From: Chromatiales bacterium 21-64-14
Lineage (GTDB): Bacteria > Pseudomonadota > Gammaproteobacteria > 21-64-14
Reading direction: 5' to 3'
DNA length: 64,000 nt
Assembly (NCBI GenBank): GCA_002255365.1
Contig: NCBI01000001.1
Coordinates: 310,001-374,000, forward strand
The translations under genes and the position numbers were made by a program. Below the pieces are notes generated by a model, which saw only the letters and a list, made by a program, of their open reading frames with translations, had not been told where the DNA came from and made no database searches. Positions 8,984-17,432 of the stretch are shown piece after piece (within the stretch, counting starts at the first letter, position 1; the number at the start of each line of letters is the position of its first letter).

Positions 8984-10705
8984 ATGGCGATCACCAACCC
9001 GCAGGTCCGTTTCGGCGGCCTCCCCCACCGGCTGGTACAGGACGGCCTGCTCACCGAGGTGCAGGCTCAGCAGAGCTACGACGAATCCCAGAAAAAACGC
9101 ATCCCGTTCGTCACCTACCTGGTGGAGAACCGCATCCTCGACAGCGGCCAGCTGGCGGCCGCTGCCAGCCACGAATTCGGCGTCCCCCTGTTTGATCTGG
9201 AGGCGATGGATCTGGAGCACGCCCCGATCAAACGGGTCAGCGAGAAGCTGATCCGGCAACACCACGCCCTGCCCCTGTTCAAGCGCGGCAACCGTCTCTA
9301 CGTGGCGGTCTCCGAGCCCACCAACCTGCAGGCCCTGGACGACATCAAGTTCCACACCGGGATCAGTACCGAAGCGATCCTGGTCGAGGAGGACAAGCTC
9401 ACCAAGGCCATCGAGCGCGCGCTGGAGGCCAACGACACCGCCCTCTCGGACCTGTTGGACGCGGACCTGGACAATGTCGATTTCAGCGCCGAGCCGGATA
9501 GTGGAAACGAATCGGCGGCGGACAACCTGGACTCCGGGATCGACGACACCCCGGTGGTGCGGTTCGTGAACAAGGTCTTGCTGGATGCCATCAACAAAGG
9601 GGCTTCCGATATCCATTTCGAGCCCTATGAAAAGACCTTCCGGGTGCGCCTGCGTCAGGATGGCGTCCTCTACGAGATCGCCTCGCCGCCGATCAACCTT
9701 GCGAGCCGCATCTCCGCGCGCATCAAGGTGATGTCACGCATGGACATCGCGGAGCGGCGCGTCCCCCAGGACGGGCGCATCAAGATGACCCTGTCGAAGA
9801 GCCGCGCCATCGACTTCCGGGTGAATTCCTGCCCCACCTTATTCGGCGAGAAGATCGTACTGCGTATCCTCGACCCCAGCAGCGCGAAGCTGGGCATCGA
9901 AGCCCTGGGCTACGAGGATGACCAAAAGCAACTCTATCTCGAAGCGCTCCACAAGCCCTACGGGATGGTACTGGTCACTGGCCCCACCGGCAGCGGCAAG
10001 ACGGTATCGCTGTACACCGGGCTGAATATCCTCAACACCGCGGACCGCAACATCTCCACGGTGGAAGACCCGGTGGAAATCAATATGCCCGGCATCAACC
10101 AGGTCAACATGAATTCCAAGGCCGGGCTCACCTTTGCCGAGGCGCTGCGCGCCTTCCTGCGCCAGGATCCGGACGTGATCATGGTGGGAGAAATACGGGA
10201 TCTGGAAACCGCCGAAATCGCCATCAAGGCCGCCCAGACCGGTCATATGGTGCTCTCCACCCTGCACACCAACGACGCCCCGCAAACCCTTACCCGGCTG
10301 ATGAACATGGGCGTGCCGTCCTACAACATCGCCTCCTCGGTGAGCCTGATCATCGCGCAACGCTTGGCGCGGCGGCTGTGTAACCACTGCCGCCGCCCGG
10401 TGGACGTACCCAAGGAGGTACTGCTGGACGAGGGGTTTCGTGAAGATGACCTCGAACACATCAAGATCTACGGGCCCGTCGGCTGCGAGCAGTGCGCCAG
10501 CGGTTACAAGGGGCGTGTGGGCATCTATCAAGTCATGCCCATGACGGAAGCGATCCAACGCATCATCCTCGAGGCTGGAAACGCCATGCTGATCGCTGAA
10601 CAGGCGACGCGGGAGGGCATCGCCGACCTGCGCAGATCCGGCTTGAGAAAAGTGATGCAGGGCGTTACCAGCCTCGATGAGATCAACCGGGTTACCAAGG
10701 ACTAG
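8984..10705 (+). CDS. pilB: Type IV pilus assembly ATPase PilB
   Basis: The 573-aa cytoplasmic motor powers pilus extension. An N-terminal T2SSE_N/MshEN-type domain (residues 10-150) precedes the GspE ATPase core. The core has Walker A GPTGSGKT (333-340), Asp box, Walker B DPDVIMVGEIRD (about 395-406) and a His box around HTND. A tetra-cysteine zinc motif (C466-x2-C469 and C501-x2-C504) separates extension-type PilB from PilT, which lacks it. The RBS AAGGTAGGA precedes the ATG. It is followed after 3 bp by pilC. Confidence 0.96.
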   Translation: MAITNPQVRFGGLPHRLVQDGLLTEVQAQQSYDESQKKRIPFVTYLVENRILDSGQLAAAASHEFGVPLFDLEAMDLEHAPIKRVSEKLIRQHHALPLFKRGNRLYVAVSEPTNLQALDDIKFHTGISTEAILVEEDKLTKAIERALEANDTALSDLLDADLDNVDFSAEPDSGNESAADNLDSGIDDTPVVRFVNKVLLDAINKGASDIHFEPYEKTFRVRLRQDGVLYEIASPPINLASRISARIKVMSRMDIAERRVPQDGRIKMTLSKSRAIDFRVNSCPTLFGEKIVLRILDPSSAKLGIEALGYEDDQKQLYLEALHKPYGMVLVTGPTGSGKTVSLYTGLNILNTADRNISTVEDPVEINMPGINQVNMNSKAGLTFAEALRAFLRQDPDVIMVGEIRDLETAEIAIKAAQTGHMVLSTLHTNDAPQTLTRLMNMGVPSYNIASSVSLIIAQRLARRLCNHCRRPVDVPKEVLLDEGFREDDLEHIKIYGPVGCEQCASGYKGRVGIYQVMPMTEAIQRIILEAGNAMLIAEQATREGIADLRRSGLRKVMQGVTSLDEINRVTKD

Positions 10706-10708
10706 ACC

Positions 10709-11926
10709 ATGGCGGCGAAAGCGATCAAGAACACCCTATTCCTCTGGGAAGGCTCGGACCGGCGCGGGGCGCGCGTCAAAGGAGAAGCGCGCGCATCGAA
10801 CCCGGCCATGGTCAAGGCGGACCTGCGCCGCCAGGGCATCAAACCGCTGAAGGTGCGCAAAAAGGGCCAGCCCCTGTTCGGCGGAAAAAAGAAGGTCACC
10901 GCCAAAGACATCGCGATCTTCAGCCGCCAGTTGGCCACCATGATCGCGGCCGGCGTACCGCTGGTGCAGGCCTTCGAGATCGTCGGCCGCGGCCACGAAA
11001 ACCCGGGCATGCAGGAACTGATCATGGCCATCAAGGCCGACGTGGAGGGCGGTGGTAACCTGACCGATGCCCTGTCCAAGCACCCGCGCCACTTCGACGG
11101 CCTGTTCTGCAACCTGGTGCGGGCTGGGGAGCACGCCGGTATCCTGGATTCCCTGCTGGACAAGATCGCGACCTACAAGGAAAAGACGGAGGCATTGAAG
11201 GGCAAGATCAAGAAGGCCCTGTTCTACCCAACCGCGGTCGTGATCGCCGCGATCATTGTGACCACGATCATGCTGCTGTTCGTGGTGCCCACCTTCCAGA
11301 GCCTGTTCAAGAGCTTCGGCGCCGACCTGCCCGCCTTCACCCAGATGGTGATCAACCTGTCCGAATGGCTGCAGAAGTGGTGGTGGGTGGCGCTGATCGG
11401 CATCGCGGGGGCAGCGGCGGGCTTTGTACAGGCCAAACGGCGCTCCAAGCGATTCCGGGAACTCCTTGACCGCATGGTCCTCAAGATCCCCATCATCGGC
11501 GATATCCTGAACAAGGCGTCGATCGCGCGCTACTGCCGTACCCTGGCCACCATGTTCGCCGCCGGCGTACCATTGGTGGAGGCGATGGAATCGGTGGCCG
11601 GCGCCACCGGCAACAGCGTCTACGCCAATGCCGTGCTCCAGATGCGCGAGAATGTGGCCACCGGCCAGCAGTTGCAAATCGCCATGCAGCAGGTCGGCCT
11701 GTTCCCCAACATGGTGGTCCAGATGGTGGCCATCGGAGAGGAATCCGGCTCCTTGGACGCAATGCTCAGCAAGGTGGCGGACTTCTACGAGGAAGAAGTG
11801 GACAATGCGGTGGACGGCTTGAGCAGCCTGCTTGAGCCCCTTATCATGGCGGTACTGGGTGTGCTGGTCGGCAGTCTGGTGATCGCCATGTATCTGCCCA
11901 TCTTCAAGATGGGTTCGGTGGTTTGA
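10709..11926 (+). CDS. pilC: Type IV pilus inner-membrane platform protein PilC
   Basis: The 405-aa protein has two repeated T2SSF domains (about 70-195 and 270-395), each beginning with FSRQLATM or YCRTLATM followed by AAGVPLV. Three hydrophobic helices lie near 170, 220 and 380. It couples PilB motion to pilin insertion. It lies 3 bp after pilB in the usual pilBCD order. Confidence 0.96.
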   Translation: MAAKAIKNTLFLWEGSDRRGARVKGEARASNPAMVKADLRRQGIKPLKVRKKGQPLFGGKKKVTAKDIAIFSRQLATMIAAGVPLVQAFEIVGRGHENPGMQELIMAIKADVEGGGNLTDALSKHPRHFDGLFCNLVRAGEHAGILDSLLDKIATYKEKTEALKGKIKKALFYPTAVVIAAIIVTTIMLLFVVPTFQSLFKSFGADLPAFTQMVINLSEWLQKWWWVALIGIAGAAAGFVQAKRRSKRFRELLDRMVLKIPIIGDILNKASIARYCRTLATMFAAGVPLVEAMESVAGATGNSVYANAVLQMRENVATGQQLQIAMQQVGLFPNMVVQMVAIGEESGSLDAMLSKVADFYEEEVDNAVDGLSSLLEPLIMAVLGVLVGSLVIAMYLPIFKMGSVV

Positions 11927-12038
11927 CCGACGGCGGTCCGTGGGCCATCCGGGCCGCGGACCGCATGCATCCCTGCCGCCGCCGGCGTCCACCCACTGTG
12001 TGCCGCCCGCCGGCACCCTAGACGGGCCATAGCCGGGC

Positions 12039-12917
12039 ATGCCTCTGATCGAACTTCTGCAACAAAATCCGGTGCTGCTGGCCGTCGTGGCCGGCGTCCT
12101 GGGTCTGATGATCGGCAGCTTCCTGAACGTGGTCATCCACCGGCTTCCGATCATGCTCGAGCGGGACTGGCGGGAACAGTGCGTCGAATGGCTCGGTGAC
12201 GGTGCGGAGCCGGGACCGGCAGCGGAGACCTTCAACCTCGTGGCGCCGCGGTCGCGCTGCCCGCACTGCGGACAGCAGATTTCGGCCGCCGAGAACATCC
12301 CCGTCATCAGCTATCTGTTACTCGGCGGCCGCTGTTCCACCTGCAAGGCCCACATCTCCATACGCTATCCACTGGTGGAGCTCGCCACCGCCGGGCTGTC
12401 CGCGTTGGTGGTCTGGCACTTCGGCTACGGCCCCCAGGCGGGCGCGGCGCTGCTGCTGACCTGGGCACTGATCTGCCTCACCCTGATCGACATCGACCAT
12501 CAGCAGCTGCCCGATCTCATCACCCTCCCTTTCCTGTGGCTCGGCCTGATGCTCAGCCTGCCTGGCGTGTTCACCGGCCCCCGCGCAAGCATACTCGGCG
12601 CGGTGATCGGCTATATGAGCCTATGGACCGTCTATAAACTGTTCAAAGCGGTAACCGGGAAGGAGGGCATGGGTTATGGCGACTTCAAGCTCCTCGCCAT
12701 GCTCGGCGCGTGGTTCGGTTGGCAGAGTGTGCCGCTCGTCATTCTGCTCTCCTCGGTAGTGGGTGCCGCGGTGGGGATCACTCTGCTGGTGGTCCAGCAC
12801 CGCGAGCGGGGTCAACCGATGCCCTTCGGCCCCTATCTTGGGGCGGCCGGGTGGATCGCTATGCTCTGGGGGAACGACCTGATCCGCCTCTACTGGAGCT
12901 GGTTTGGGGTGCGCTGA
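12039..12917 (+). CDS. pilD: Prepilin leader peptidase / N-methyltransferase PilD
   Basis: The 292-aa aspartyl membrane protease cleaves prepilins after Gly and methylates the new N-terminal Phe. The cytoplasmic zinc loop carries two CxxC pairs (C74/C77 and C99/C102). The catalytic aspartates lie in LIDIDHQQLPD (about residue 151) and in GYGDFKLLAMLG (Asp215). Its substrates in this window are the two pilins. There is a 112-bp gap from pilC. Confidence 0.96.
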   Translation: MPLIELLQQNPVLLAVVAGVLGLMIGSFLNVVIHRLPIMLERDWREQCVEWLGDGAEPGPAAETFNLVAPRSRCPHCGQQISAAENIPVISYLLLGGRCSTCKAHISIRYPLVELATAGLSALVVWHFGYGPQAGAALLLTWALICLTLIDIDHQQLPDLITLPFLWLGLMLSLPGVFTGPRASILGAVIGYMSLWTVYKLFKAVTGKEGMGYGDFKLLAMLGAWFGWQSVPLVILLSSVVGAAVGITLLVVQHRERGQPMPFGPYLGAAGWIAMLWGNDLIRLYWSWFGVR

Positions 12918-13024
12918 CGCACCCCGCGCGCCGGCACCCGTCACCCTTGGCGCCAGCGCGCGCCGGTCCTACACTGCACCCGGGCGGGGGGTCGGTTCCC
13001 AAGGGCGGGCAGGGGCAATTACCA

Positions 13025-13627
13025 ATGCTGATCGTAGGGCTCACCGGCGGAATTGCCAGCGGCAAATCCACTGCAGCGGAGTGCTTCGCCAAGCGCGGCG
13101 CCCCAGTGATCGACACCGACCGGATCGCCCGCGAACTGGTGGAACCCGGCACCCCGGCGCTTATGCGGATCGTGGCGGACTTCGGGTCCGAAGTCCTCAC
13201 TGCGGCGGGTCGCCTGGACCGCAGGGCCCTCGGCCGCAGGGTGTTCCGGGACCCCGCCGCACGCCACCGCCTGGAGGAGATCCTCCATCCGCCGATCCGC
13301 GCGGAGACCCGCAAGCGGCTTGCGGTACTGGACGCGCCTTATGTTATTGTAGTGATTCCACTGCTGCTGGAATCCGCTCAGGGTGATCTGGTCCAACGGA
13401 TCCTGGTGGTAGACACCCCCGAATCGCTGCAACGGCACCGGGCCAGTGTCCGCGACGGACTATCCAGGGAACAGGTAGATGCCATCATGAGTGCACAGAG
13501 CGACCGCGTCACCCGGCTTGCCGCCGCAGACGACGTCCTGGTCAACGATCTCGATCGCTCCCAACTGGAACGACAGGTCGAGGCCTTGCACCAGCGTTAT
13601 CTGCAACTCGCCAGGCCCTACGCCTGA
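13025..13627 (+). CDS. coaE: Dephospho-CoA kinase
   Basis: The 200-aa enzyme phosphorylates the 3'-OH of dephospho-CoA, the last step of CoA synthesis. The P-loop GLTGGIASGKST is at residues 5-16, with the DTDRIAREL motif after it. I chose ATG 13025 because the P-loop belongs at the N-terminus; the longer upstream open frame overlaps pilD. pilD-coaE-zapD-yacG is a classic gammaproteobacterial order. Confidence 0.95.
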   Translation: MLIVGLTGGIASGKSTAAECFAKRGAPVIDTDRIARELVEPGTPALMRIVADFGSEVLTAAGRLDRRALGRRVFRDPAARHRLEEILHPPIRAETRKRLAVLDAPYVIVVIPLLLESAQGDLVQRILVVDTPESLQRHRASVRDGLSREQVDAIMSAQSDRVTRLAAADDVLVNDLDRSQLERQVEALHQRYLQLARPYA

Positions 13628-13715
13628 CATGATCCAGGAACCCGGCTGGGCCGATCTGTGCGACGTGGCGCAGGCCCCCGCGGAAACCATCCCGCAGCGC
13701 GGTACGCATTCCATC

Positions 13716-14492
13716 ATGGACGCAGACAGACAGATCTACTACGAACACCCGTTGACCGAGCGGGTGCGGACCTTTCTGCGCCTTGAGTTCCTGTTCAAGA
13801 GCACCCTCCACTATCTGAAAGGGCGGACGCTCTGGGACAGCCGCGCCGCGCTCCAGGGAATGCTGGAAATCCTCAGCATCCTGGGCCGCAACGACCTGAA
13901 AGCAGAACTGCTGAAGGAGCTGGAGCGCCATGCCTCTAACCTCGCCGCGCTGCGGGAGCGCCCCGGGGTGGACCGTCAGCGCTTGGCCGAACTGCTCCAG
14001 AAACTGACCTCTCTCACCGAGAGCCTGTACGGTTCCAGCGCACAATTCGCGCTGGAACTGCGGGAGAACGACTTCCTGGCCAGCATCCGCCAGCGTAGCG
14101 CAATCCCTGGGGGAACCTGCGAATTCGACATGCCCGGTTACCACTACTGGCTGCAACAGGAGCCGGACACGCGCTACTGCCAGCTGCGCGGCTGGTTCGA
14201 CGTGTTCGAACCGCTATACCAACCCATCACCCTGATCCTGTTCCTGATCCGCCAGAGTGCCGAAGCCCTACCCACGCGTGCCGAGCGTGGATTCTTCCAG
14301 CAGAACCTGGACCCCAACACCCCATGCCTGTTGATGCGCGTTGCGCTACCCGCAGACGCACGCCATTTCCCGGAGATCAGCGGCGGACGCCACCGTTTCA
14401 CCATCCGTTTCTGGGAACAGGAATCACCTGTGGCGCGCGCGATCCAAACCGCGCGCGACGTGGATTTCGGTCTCGCCTGCTGCGCCGGTTGA
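13716..14492 (+). CDS. zapD: Cell division protein ZapD
   Basis: The 258-aa protein bundles and stabilises the FtsZ ring. The N-terminus YYEHPLTERVRTFLRLEFL and the region SIPGGTCEFDMPGYHYWL match ZapD (DUF1342). ATG 13716 fits the family N-terminus; an in-frame ATG at 13629, immediately after the coaE stop, would add 29 residues. It is co-directional with coaE and yacG. Confidence 0.93.
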   Translation: MDADRQIYYEHPLTERVRTFLRLEFLFKSTLHYLKGRTLWDSRAALQGMLEILSILGRNDLKAELLKELERHASNLAALRERPGVDRQRLAELLQKLTSLTESLYGSSAQFALELRENDFLASIRQRSAIPGGTCEFDMPGYHYWLQQEPDTRYCQLRGWFDVFEPLYQPITLILFLIRQSAEALPTRAERGFFQQNLDPNTPCLLMRVALPADARHFPEISGGRHRFTIRFWEQESPVARAIQTARDVDFGLACCAG

Positions 14493-14528
14493 TTCCTGGA
14501 AACCGCATCGCGCAACCGGGATGCCGTC

Positions 14529-14732
14529 ATGAGCCGCGATCCAACCCCACCGCCCACCGTGCAGTGCCCCACCTGCGGGAGGCGCGTGGAATGGTCGGCC
14601 CGCAGCCCCTGGCGCCCATTCTGCAGCGACCGTTGCCGGCTCATCGATCTCGGCGCCTGGTTGGACGGCAGCCGCGCCATCCCGGGAGCACCGGTCCCCC
14701 CCGAGTCCGCGGAGGACGAAGTGGAGCCCTGA
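14529..14732 (+). CDS. yacG: DNA gyrase inhibitor YacG (zinc protein)
   Basis: The 67-aa protein carries the zinc signature C-x2-C ([10 protein letters not shown]) and C-x3-C ([15 protein letters not shown]). YacG binds GyrB and blocks gyrase DNA binding. The acidic C-terminal tail is typical. It lies 36 bp after zapD and is the last gene of the pil-coaE block before the convergent mutT. Confidence 0.95.
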   Translation: MSRDPTPPPTVQCPTCGRRVEWSARSPWRPFCSDRCRLIDLGAWLDGSRAIPGAPVPPESAEDEVEP

Positions 14733-14823
14733 TGTCGTGCTCCACCGGTGCTCGTCCCGGCAAGCGCAGCGGCGACCACACCGAAAAATGCCGGTTAATC
14801 TGGAAGCACCAGGCTGGAACCGC

Positions 14824-15822
14824 TCAGCCCGCGGAACCGGCGTTGAGGTCCGCCGCGGGTGGTGCGACTGGGCCATCGGCTCCCCACAGCGCCCGGATCG
14901 CCGCCACACCCTGGGCGCCACTGGCAAACGCGTCGGCCAGATCCCCCACCGCAACACCCCCGAGGGCATACACCGGGAACGGAACCGCGTCCGTCAGCCG
15001 GGCGAAACCGTCCCATCCCAGCACCGGCATTCCCGGGTGGCTCGGGGTCGGCGCCACTGGCGAAAGCACGGCGAAGTCCACGCCGACCCGGGCCGCGTGG
15101 GCCAGTTCCGATGCGTCGTGGCAAGACGCGGCGACCCATTGATCCGGCGGCAGGGGTCGTTGGATAAGGGCCATCAGTCGCGCCGCAGAGAGATGAACAC
15201 CGTCGGCACCGAGTGCCTGCGCCGCGCACGGCGCCCCATTTATCAGCAGTTGCGCGCCATAGCGGTGACAGCAGGCCACGGCGCGCGCGGCCAGCCACTC
15301 TCCATCCTGGGGATCGAGGCGTCGGACCCGCAACTGCACCAGGCGCAGACCAAGGGCCAGTCGCTGTTCCAACCGGTCCAGGAACTCCCCCAGATCAGGA
15401 CCCGGCTCGGGCGTGATCAGATAGCGGTCCGGAAGCCGCAGTGCCACCAGCACCGGCCGGTCCGCGGCAGGGAACGCCCGGGTTCCCAGATCCTGCGGAA
15501 ACACCCAATCCAGGGGTTGCCCCTCCCGGCCTTCCGGAGCGCCGTGAAAAGCGGCCACTCGCCACACATCCAGCATCACCCGGCGGTCCGGATAATCATG
15601 GGGTACCCGGATCAGCGGCCGCGCCTCCTGCACCTCAATGCCCAACTCCTCGGCCAGCTCCCGTCCCAGGGCGGCGCGCGCGCTCTCCCCCGGTTCCACC
15701 TTCCCCCCGGGGAATTCCCATAACCCCCCCTGATGGGCGTGGTGCGGCCTGCGGGTAATCAGCACGCGCCCGCGCGTGTCGAAGATAACGGCAACGGCAA
15801 CGTGTATGGGGACGGCGTGCAT
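14824..15822 (-). CDS. mutT: MutT-type Nudix hydrolase fused to a ThiE-like domain
   Basis: The 332-aa fusion has an N-terminal Nudix domain (residues 1-130) with the box GGKVEPGESARAALGRELAEE (about 38-58, GX5EX7REXXEE pattern). This is the 8-oxo-dGTP sanitising MutT. Residues ~132-325 form a TIM-barrel like thiamine-phosphate synthase (YLITPEP, QLRVRRLD, GADGVHLS, YALGGV). Several ThiE active-site residues look altered: the canonical diphosphate/ND motif reads LLINGA. The second domain may therefore not make thiamine phosphate. This fusion recurs in pseudomonads and relatives next to argJ and secA, so it is ancestral. Confidence 0.92.
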   Translation of the reverse strand: MHAVPIHVAVAVIFDTRGRVLITRRPHHAHQGGLWEFPGGKVEPGESARAALGRELAEELGIEVQEARPLIRVPHDYPDRRVMLDVWRVAAFHGAPEGREGQPLDWVFPQDLGTRAFPAADRPVLVALRLPDRYLITPEPGPDLGEFLDRLEQRLALGLRLVQLRVRRLDPQDGEWLAARAVACCHRYGAQLLINGAPCAAQALGADGVHLSAARLMALIQRPLPPDQWVAASCHDASELAHAARVGVDFAVLSPVAPTPSHPGMPVLGWDGFARLTDAVPFPVYALGGVAVGDLADAFASGAQGVAAIRALWGADGPVAPPAADLNAGSAG

Positions 15823-16168
15823 GGGAACGGTAGCGCCTGTCGGAGAATCCGGTAATCAATCGACGGACCGGTATGGGCCGGGCCGAGCCGGCCCGACTCC
15901 GGCGTTGCGGATCGGTGCGAACCCGATGTCCCCATCGCAGCGCGACGGGGTTTGTTCCAGGGCGGCGCGATCCCGGCTGCGTACCGCACCATCCTCCGCG
16001 ACCCTACATGAACTAGAACCTATCTCAAAATGCATGCCGGTCGCCCATGCGGCGTTGCGGACCCTGCTGCGGTGCTCATTTACCGGGTGTAAACGGCGCT
16101 CATCGCAGGGCCCGCGCCGTGCCTGAACGCCCGATCTGCGATTTTGGTATAGGTTCGTTCTATGCAGA
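15823..16168. other. argJ-mutT spacer
   Basis: This 346-bp spacer has no gene I can support. Its argJ-proximal half is the MITE-like repeat listed separately; nothing is recognised in the mutT-proximal half. Confidence 0.5.
16013..16165. repeat. MITE-like short element with imperfect terminal inverted repeats
   Basis: GAACCTATCTCAAAATGC at about 16017-16034 is matched in inverted orientation by sequence at 16141-16163, which reads GAACCTATACCAAAATCGC on the other strand. The roughly 110-bp interior has no ORF and contains the internal near-palindrome ATTTACCGGGTGTAAAC. Such ends and length are typical of non-autonomous transposon derivatives. It abuts the argJ stop codon. No target-site duplication could be confirmed. 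Confidence 0.5.
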
Positions 16169-17377
16169 TTAAGTACGATACTCCGCATTGATACGCACGT
16201 AGTCGTAGGATAGATCACAGGTCCACACCTGGGTGCTAGCGCTACCCCGGTCGAGCTCAATGCGCACCGTGATCTCGTCCTGGGCCATGACCGTCCGGCC
16301 CTCGGCCTCGAGGTAGTCCGCGGCACGGGCACCCGCGCGCACGATGCATACCGCGCCCAGGTAGATGCTCACCCGGTCAAGATTCAGGTCCGTAATCCCA
16401 GCGCGCCCCACGGCGGCCAGAATCCGGCCCCAGTTGGGATCACTGGCGAAAAAAGCGGTCTTCACCAGAGGCGAGTGGGCTACGGCGTCTGCCACCCGAC
16501 GGCCCTCCAGGGCATCGGCGGCGCCCTCAACCTGGATGGTGATGAACTTGCTGGCGCCCTCCCCGTCACGGATGAGGGCCTCGGCGAGCCCAACGCACAC
16601 CGAGCGCACCAGTTCCTCGAGTTGCTGCCGGGCCGCGTCCGTATCCGGCAGGGCTTGACGCCCAGTGGCCATCAGCACGCAAGCGTCGTTGGTGGAGGTG
16701 TCTCCATCCACGGTAATGCAGTTGAAGGACACCGCCGCCGAGCGCGCCAGACAGCCCTGCAGCCAAGCCGGGTCCGCTGCAGCGTCGGTCGCAATGAACG
16801 CCAGCATGGTCGCCATGTCCGGGCGGATCATGCCGGAGCCCTTGGCGATCCCAGTCACGGTAATGGTGTGGCCCTCGATGGCCGCTACGCGCGAGACGCC
16901 CTTGGGAACCGTGTCGGTAGTCATGATACCCGCGGCGGCCCGCGGCCATTCATCTTCTCCGAGGGCCCCGATCGCCGCTGGCAAGGCCGCCTGTATCCGG
17001 GAGACCGGCAGCGATTCGCCGATCACACCCGTGGAAAAAGGCAGCACCGCGTCAGGCGCGCAGTCCGCGAGGGCAGCGAGGGCAGCGCAGCACTGCTCGG
17101 CGTCCTGGATCCCCGCCTGTCCGGTGCCGGCGTTGGCATTGCCGGTATTGATCAACAGGTAGCGCGGCGCACCCGCAGCCAAGTGCCGGCGCGCGACCTG
17201 CACCGGTGCCGCCTGGAAGGCATTGCGGGTAAACAGGGCGGCGCAGACGGTCTCGGCGGTCAATTCGATCACCACCAGGTCGCGCCGCCCGGGGCGCTTG
17301 ATGCCGGCAGAGGCGGTACCCAGCCGGATGCCGGATACCGCCTGGAGTGGCGGCAAACCGGTCAACCCTACCGCCAT
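16169..17377 (-). CDS. argJ: Bifunctional ornithine acetyltransferase / N-acetylglutamate synthase
   Basis: The 402-aa protein recycles the acetyl group in arginine synthesis. It matures by self-cleavage at the Thr of DGDTSTND, which is clearly present. Other family marks are [13 protein letters not shown] and [20 protein letters not shown]. The ATG 17377 ([11 protein letters not shown]) matches the pseudomonad N-terminus; an upstream ATG at 17398 has a better RBS (AGGA) and would add seven residues. It lies downstream of secA on the same strand with a 55-bp gap. Confidence 0.95.
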   Translation of the reverse strand: MAVGLTGLPPLQAVSGIRLGTASAGIKRPGRRDLVVIELTAETVCAALFTRNAFQAAPVQVARRHLAAGAPRYLLINTGNANAGTGQAGIQDAEQCCAALAALADCAPDAVLPFSTGVIGESLPVSRIQAALPAAIGALGEDEWPRAAAGIMTTDTVPKGVSRVAAIEGHTITVTGIAKGSGMIRPDMATMLAFIATDAAADPAWLQGCLARSAAVSFNCITVDGDTSTNDACVLMATGRQALPDTDAARQQLEELVRSVCVGLAEALIRDGEGASKFITIQVEGAADALEGRRVADAVAHSPLVKTAFFASDPNWGRILAAVGRAGITDLNLDRVSIYLGAVCIVRAGARAADYLEAEGRTVMAQDEITVRIELDRGSASTQVWTCDLSYDYVRINAEYRT

Positions 17378-17432
17378 CGACGCCGCCCGTCCGCCCATAG
17401 GGTCCTGCCCGCTCCGTGCGATGGGCCCACGA

